A DNA stretch of 34,000 bases, taken from Candidatus Rokuibacteriota bacterium (GTDB lineage: Bacteria; Methylomirabilota; Methylomirabilia; Rokubacteriales; CSP1-6). Each line of letters opens with the position of its first letter. Positions within the stretch are counted from its first letter, which is position 1. Where the stretch lies: contig QHSA01000090.1 in the NCBI GenBank assembly GCA_003220315.1, positions 1 to 34,000 on the forward strand, read 5' to 3'. The notes below the pieces were generated by a model. The model worked only from the letters and a program-made list of their open reading frames with translations. It had not been told where the DNA came from and ran no database searches. This document shows positions 29,930 to 34,000 of this stretch, one piece after another. A program made the position numbers and the translations under genes.

Positions 29930-32133
29930 TTGAGGCGGGCTCCGGACTCGCTCGCACCGAGCCGCGTCGACAGCACGCCTCCGACGCCGAGCAGGTTGAG
30001 CGAGAAGCGGAACTCGTTGTCGGCCGTCTTGCCGGCGAACTCGGGGCTCCGGTTGATGTACTCGACCACGAGCGCCCAGCACTGGAACTTGAAGTCGGCG
30101 CCGAATCGGCTCTCGACGAAGGTGTCCGTGCGCGCGTCGTAGTTCGTGCTGACGCGGAGGGTAAGGTTCTTCGAGACCTCCGCGGCAATGCTCCCCTGGA
30201 GGAAGTTCACGGTGGCCCGCTCGGGGAGCGGGAGGCCCGGGTTGTACGTGCCCGGGATCTCGACCCAGTCCGGGACGAACGGCGTCCGGCGATCGAAGCG
30301 CGTCCCGACGGTGGCCGTCACGACGGGCAGGGTCACGGCCACGTCTGTGGTCCCCGCGACGAAGGCTCCATGCTCAACGTTGTAGCTTACATCACCCCGG
30401 AAGCGAAGCACCTTCGTCGGCTGAACGGTGAGGTCACCCGCGAGGTTCCCCCAGCGCCGGCCCTCGATGTCGTACGCGTGGGCCGCGGTGAACCGGGCGA
30501 GCTCCTGCCGCACGGGCTCCGTGCCCTCCGGGCTCACGGTTCGCCCCCGCAGCCGGTTCGTGACCGAGTACTCGAGCCAGCTCGCCTCCGGGACCCGGTC
30601 GACGCGCTCATCCCAGATCGGCAGGCTGTAGAGGTTCTTGCCGAGGACGCGAATGTAGTGCACGCGCGGCTCGATCGAGTGCAGCAGCGCGTCGAAGCCG
30701 CCCGCACCACCGAGGGCGTAGACGCGCGTAGCTCGGGTCTCGAGGTCGGCGCCGAACTCGGCGAGCTGCCGGACGCGCTCCGTGTCGTCGGTGTGCTCGA
30801 TGAAGATGTCGTGCTCGAACCCGGTGCTCGTGACCGTCCGGTCGTAGGCGGTCACGCGCCCGCCGGCGAACGGCGTCAGGGTGGCGTAGCCGGCGAGCGG
30901 GATCGGCCGCGAGAGCCGGGGCCGCAGGTCGGCCCGCGTGCCGTCGGAGCCGAGCTCGCGGTAGAAGTAAATGGCGCTCGCATCGACCTGGTAGAGGACG
31001 CCGGGGAGTCCCGGGAGCGGCTGCCGCACCCCCTGGATCGACAGCTCGGGGAGCCGCTGGAGCTCGACCGGGTGCGGTGTGGTGAGGTCCTGGTAGACGA
31101 AGACGCGGCTCACGAAGTTCCAGTCCTGCAGGGTCCGCGTGAGGGACACGTTCGACTCGGCTCGCTGTGCCGCCCGCCGCTGGAGCGAGTCTTCGTAGAG
31201 CCGGAGCACGCCGTCGTCGGACACGCCGTAGAGGTCCGCACGGAACAGGAACTCGGGCGCGATCTGCCAGCGGTGCTCGAGCCGCCCCCAACCCCGGTCG
31301 TCGTCGTGCTGCATGCTCTCGTGCACCCAGAACCCACCGAGGCCGCCGCGCTGCCGCTCCGACAGGATGTACCGGTACTCCGCCGAGCCGCCGACGCCAC
31401 GACGCTCGAAGAAGTCGAGTCCGAGGGTGGCGTCCTGACTGTCCGAGATCGCCCAGAAAAACGGAATCTCGGCGAAGAACCCGCGCCGGCCCGACGTCCC
31501 GAACACGGGCGGCAGGAAGCCGGTCTGGCGCTCGCGCCGGATGGCCGCGGCGAAGAACGGGAAGAACGGCACCAGCGGGACACCCTTGGCCCAGAAGGAC
31601 GCGTTCGTCCCGTAGATCAGGTCCTCGAGGTCCGCCGTGGCCGAGCCGAAGCGGAAGGACCACGCGGGCGACTCCCCGTCCTCGCACGTCGTGAAGATCC
31701 CGCGGCGGACGCGGTAGACGCCCTCCCCGACCCGCTCCAGGCGCTCACCCGCGATCCGGTAGGAGGGCGCGACGAGGATCCGACCGCGGTAGACGACGCC
31801 GGTGCCGGTCTTCACGTTGTACTCGACGCGCTCGCCCGTCAGCTGGTCGTCGCCGTCGTAGAAGATCACGCGCCCCTCCCCGACCACGTCGCCGGTCTCG
31901 CGGTTCAGCTCCACGCGATCGGCCAAGAGACGCGCCGTCCCGCGCGAGACCTCCACGTTGCCGCTGGCGACGAGGAGGTTGTCGGGGGCGACCTCCTCGA
32001 TCCGATCCGCCAGGATCGTGACGTCGCCATTGGTCCGCACGGTCACGGAGCCGGGCGCCTGGGCGGCCGAGGGGAGCGGACCGGTGAGAAGGGCGCCGGC
32101 GAGGAGGAGCGCGGCCGCGGAGAGACCTCGCAT
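29926..32133 (-). CDS. lptD: LPS-assembly protein LptD
   Basis: This 735-residue outer-membrane beta-barrel inserts LPS into the outer leaflet with LptE. A signal peptide (to about residue 25, PSAAQA) precedes the periplasmic OstA/LptA-like beta-jellyroll (about 30-150: 'GDVTILADRIEEVAPDNLLV', 'ADRVELNRETGDVVGEGRV', 'LTGERVEYNVKTGTG'). The LptD barrel then runs to the C-terminus ('FPFFAAAIRRERQTGFLPPV', 'FFAEIPFFWAIS'). Only two cysteines are present, C150 and C685, one in each domain, against four in E. coli. A single interdomain disulfide is possible. The gene starts 20 nt after folC and overlaps the aminotransferase. I saw no lptE. Confidence 0.95.
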   Translation of the reverse strand: MRGLSAAALLLAGALLTGPLPSAAQAPGSVTVRTNGDVTILADRIEEVAPDNLLVASGNVEVSRGTARLLADRVELNRETGDVVGEGRVIFYDGDDQLTGERVEYNVKTGTGVVYRGRILVAPSYRIAGERLERVGEGVYRVRRGIFTTCEDGESPAWSFRFGSATADLEDLIYGTNASFWAKGVPLVPFFPFFAAAIRRERQTGFLPPVFGTSGRRGFFAEIPFFWAISDSQDATLGLDFFERRGVGGSAEYRYILSERQRGGLGGFWVHESMQHDDDRGWGRLEHRWQIAPEFLFRADLYGVSDDGVLRLYEDSLQRRAAQRAESNVSLTRTLQDWNFVSRVFVYQDLTTPHPVELQRLPELSIQGVRQPLPGLPGVLYQVDASAIYFYRELGSDGTRADLRPRLSRPIPLAGYATLTPFAGGRVTAYDRTVTSTGFEHDIFIEHTDDTERVRQLAEFGADLETRATRVYALGGAGGFDALLHSIEPRVHYIRVLGKNLYSLPIWDERVDRVPEASWLEYSVTNRLRGRTVSPEGTEPVRQELARFTAAHAYDIEGRRWGNLAGDLTVQPTKVLRFRGDVSYNVEHGAFVAGTTDVAVTLPVVTATVGTRFDRRTPFVPDWVEIPGTYNPGLPLPERATVNFLQGSIAAEVSKNLTLRVSTNYDARTDTFVESRFGADFKFQCWALVVEYINRSPEFAGKTADNEFRFSLNLLGVGGVLSTRLGASESGARLK

Positions 32134-32153
32134 CGGTGTCTGGAACGTCCCCG

Positions 32154-33464
32154 TCAGAAAAGGGACCCCATAATATCAACTTCGACAGGGCAAGGGTCAT
32201 CGCTCCCCGCGAGGTGTCTCCACACGTCGCCGATGAGGGAGAGCGAGCCGGCGACGCAGACGACCGGGCTCTTCGGCGAACGGCCGGCCAGCGCCAGGGC
32301 CTCGACCGGGGACGCGGCGAGCTCGACGCGCGGGACGGCGGGCGGGACAGCCGCGCGCAGCGCCGCCGGGTCGGCCGCGCGGCGGTTCGACGACGCGGTC
32401 AGGATGAGCCGGTGGGCGAGCGGTGCCAGCTCGGCCAGGATCGCGGGAGCGTCCTTGTCGCGCAGGATCCCCACCACGAACGTGACGGGGGCGGCGCCGA
32501 AATGGTCCCGCAGGGAGGTGGCGAGCGCGCGGGCACCGCCGGGGTTGTGCGCGCCATCGAGCACGAGCCATCCGCCGTCGCGCGCGAGGACCTGAAAGCG
32601 CCCCGGCCACCGGGCGCGCGCAAGACCCTGGCCGATCGGGGCGTCGCCGACGCCGAGGACGCGGGCCGCCGCGACCGCGAGGAGCGCGTTCTCGGGCTGG
32701 AAGCTCCCGAGCATGCCGAGCCGCAGGTGCGCGACGGACCAGCCGGGCCCGGCGCAGCTGATCCGCTGCCCGTCGAGGTCGCGATGCTCGACCGTCACCG
32801 ACAGATCGCGGCCCGATACGAGGAGCGGGACGCCGACCTCGGTCGCACGCCGGAGGAGCACCGCCATCGCCTCGGGCGCCTGCGACGCCACGACGGCGAC
32901 GCCCGCGCGGATGATCGCCGCCTTCTCGGCAGCGATCGCCGCGAGCGTGGTCCCGAGCACCGCCTGGTGATCGAGGTCGATGCGCGTGACGACGGTGACG
33001 GCCGGGACGCCGACGGTCGTCGCGTCGAGCCGACCGCCGAGCCCGACTTCGAGGACCGCGATATCCACCGCCTCGCGCGCGAAGTGGTCGAGGGCGAGCG
33101 CGGTCGCCGCCTCGAACATCGTGGCGTCCAGACGCGCCACCAGCGTGCCGAGCGCCTCCACGCCGTCGACCACGCTGTCCTCCGAGACGGGCTCGCCGTT
33201 GACACGGATCCGCTCTCGGAACGAGACGAGGTGGGGTGAGGTGTAGAGACCGACGCGGTGGCCGGCGGCCTTGAGGATCGCCGCCAGGATCGCGGCCACC
33301 GAGCCCTTGCCGTTCGTGCCCCCGACCTGGGCGAGCCGGTAGCGCCGCTCGGGGTGACCCAGCGCCGCGAGCAGCCCCTCGATCCGTTCGAGCCCGGGGC
33401 GCATCCCGGCGTGCTCGCCGCCGCGCAGGGCGAGCAGGCGAGCGACCGCCTCAGCGTAGGTCAC
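32154..33464 (-). CDS. folC: Folylpolyglutamate synthase / dihydrofolate synthase
   Basis: This 436-residue Mur-ligase-fold enzyme adds glutamate to dihydropteroate or tetrahydrofolate. The P-loop is VGGTNGKGSVAAIL. It is followed by 'GLYTSPHLVSFRERIRVNGE', 'VLEVGLGGRLDATTV', 'TRIDLDHQAVLGTTLAAIAA' (the usual 'HxxxLG' motif) and 'VLDGAHNPGGARAL'. Length is typical. The frame is open further upstream, but that part runs through the accD-folC inverted repeat and shows no homology, so I take the GTG before TYAEAVARLLAL. accD-folC is a widely conserved pair; here the genes are parted by 162 nt. Confidence 0.95.
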   Translation of the reverse strand: MTYAEAVARLLALRGGEHAGMRPGLERIEGLLAALGHPERRYRLAQVGGTNGKGSVAAILAAILKAAGHRVGLYTSPHLVSFRERIRVNGEPVSEDSVVDGVEALGTLVARLDATMFEAATALALDHFAREAVDIAVLEVGLGGRLDATTVGVPAVTVVTRIDLDHQAVLGTTLAAIAAEKAAIIRAGVAVVASQAPEAMAVLLRRATEVGVPLLVSGRDLSVTVEHRDLDGQRISCAGPGWSVAHLRLGMLGSFQPENALLAVAAARVLGVGDAPIGQGLARARWPGRFQVLARDGGWLVLDGAHNPGGARALATSLRDHFGAAPVTFVVGILRDKDAPAILAELAPLAHRLILTASSNRRAADPAALRAAVPPAVPRVELAASPVEALALAGRSPKSPVVCVAGSLSLIGDVWRHLAGSDDPCPVEVDIMGSLF

Positions 33465-33472
33465 GGCGGGCG

Positions 33473-33628
33473 AGTGGTCCGTCCGGCACGTACCCCGGGG
33501 TCGAAGGGACCCGTTCCCGCCGACCCGCAACGAACCCCGCGTGCTTGGATGGAGCCCAGCCGCAACGGGGCAGCGTACGCGTGCCGCGTGGTCCCGCGAC
33601 CCCCGGGGCACGTGCCGGACGGACCACT
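33473..33628. repeat. 28-bp inverted repeat around a 100-nt centre, between accD and folC
   Basis: The left arm (33473-33500) begins AGTGGTCCGTCCGGCACGT and ends CCCCGGGG. The right arm (33601-33628) is its reverse complement with one difference. In the accD-folC mRNA that position becomes a G-U pair, so all 28 positions can pair. The outer end touches the accD stop codon. The 100-nt centre has no open reading frame or tRNA that I recognise and no transposase. It could be a MITE-like insertion or a structured mRNA spacer. Confidence 0.88.
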
Positions 33629-34000
33629 AGCCGGACCGGGGCGGCTCGCCGGCGAAGAACGCGAGGATGCGGCGGAGAGTCTCCTTGAGCTCGCGCCGGT
33701 CGACGATGAAGTCGATCTGACCGTGCTCGAGCAGGAACTCCGAGCGCTGGAACCCTTCGGGCAGGGGCTGGCGGATCGTCTCGGCGATCACGCGCGGCCC
33801 GGCAAAGCCGATCAGCGCGCGCGGCTCGGCGAGGATGACGTCGCCGAGCATCGCGAAGCTCGCCGTGACGCCACCCGTCGTCGGATCGGTCAGCACCGAG
33901 ACGTACGGCAGCCGGCGCTCGCCGAGACGTTCGAGGGCCGCGGCGGTCTTGGCCATCTGCATGAGCGAGAGGATCCCTTCCTGCATGCGGGCGCCGCCCG
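33627..34000 (-). CDS. accD: Acetyl-CoA carboxylase carboxyltransferase subunit beta, N-terminus cut by the window edge
   Basis: The C-terminal 123 or so residues are present: [20 protein letters not shown], '[20 protein letters not shown]', '[20 protein letters not shown]' and '[20 protein letters not shown]'. These are the crotonase-fold carboxyltransferase signatures of AccD. The enzyme forms malonyl-CoA with AccA for fatty-acid synthesis. The zinc ribbon and the start lie outside the window. The TAG stop touches the outer end of the 28-bp inverted repeat. folC is the next gene, the usual arrangement. Confidence 0.96.
   Translation of the reverse strand, partial: GGARMQEGILSLMQMAKTAAALERLGERRLPYVSVLTDPTTGGVTASFAMLGDVILAEPRALIGFAGPRVIAETIRQPLPEGFQRSEFLLEHGQIDFIVDRRELKETLRRILAFFAGEPPRSG

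Noticed and set aside
33196-33204. TTGACA hexamer as a promoter
   Set aside because: It lies inside folC, with no -10 at the right distance and no gene to serve.
33501-33600. tRNA or small gene inside the inverted repeat
   Set aside because: A few T-loop-like bases occur, but no acceptor, D and anticodon arms can be folded together, and there is no convincing reading frame.

Overview
The window is high-GC bacterial chromosome, mostly core genes. LptD and LolA show a Gram-negative cell with an outer membrane and LPS transport. Very high GC, GTG starts, 4-nt start/stop overlaps, orphan solute-binding proteins and an amidase remnant together fit an uncultured soil or subsurface lineage of the Rokubacteria/Methylomirabilota kind. 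That placement is inference from gene style; there is no rRNA or other marker here to settle it.

Positions 1-9405 are patchy and change strand often. They hold the start of yajQ, then lolA, a HAD phosphatase, a short decayed stretch (a truncated secreted protein behind a near-ideal sigma-70 promoter, and an amidase remnant), two orphan periplasmic binding proteins (ABC family 5 and TRAP-TAXI), a ynfA/NTF2-like pair, and a small regulatory island. The island is an ECF sigma factor, a zinc-type transmembrane anti-sigma factor, a secreted DUF4139 protein and a small membrane-anchored protein. The sigma operon and the DUF4139 gene each have the same ECF-type promoter upstream, GGAAC(C/T)(C/T)-N15-GTCTAACC, so the island looks like a self-contained, autoregulated envelope-stress circuit.

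Positions 9426-34000 are an almost unbroken minus-strand run of about 24.5 kb. In order of transcription: accD (partial), folC, lptD, a DegT aminotransferase, a nucleotide-sugar dehydrogenase, gltX, a histidine phosphatase, a Na/Pi cotransporter-PhoU protein, glnB, glnE, a DUF429 protein, polA, coaE, rsmA, an M23 peptidase, RNase J, ftsK and an unknown secreted protein. Most neighbours overlap by 4 nt (ATGA or GTGA). The run therefore couples fatty-acid, folate, LPS, nitrogen-signalling, translation, replication/repair and RNA-decay genes.

The main oddities are: glnE apparently starting at a CTG that overlaps the glnB stop; three in-frame 66-bp repeats in the GlnE interdomain linker; a 28-bp inverted repeat around a 100-nt centre between accD and folC; the paired ECF promoters; a DNA polymerase I whose proofreading site looks dead; and the scar at 1851-2346. 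I saw no CRISPR array, prophage, insertion sequence, rRNA or tRNA.
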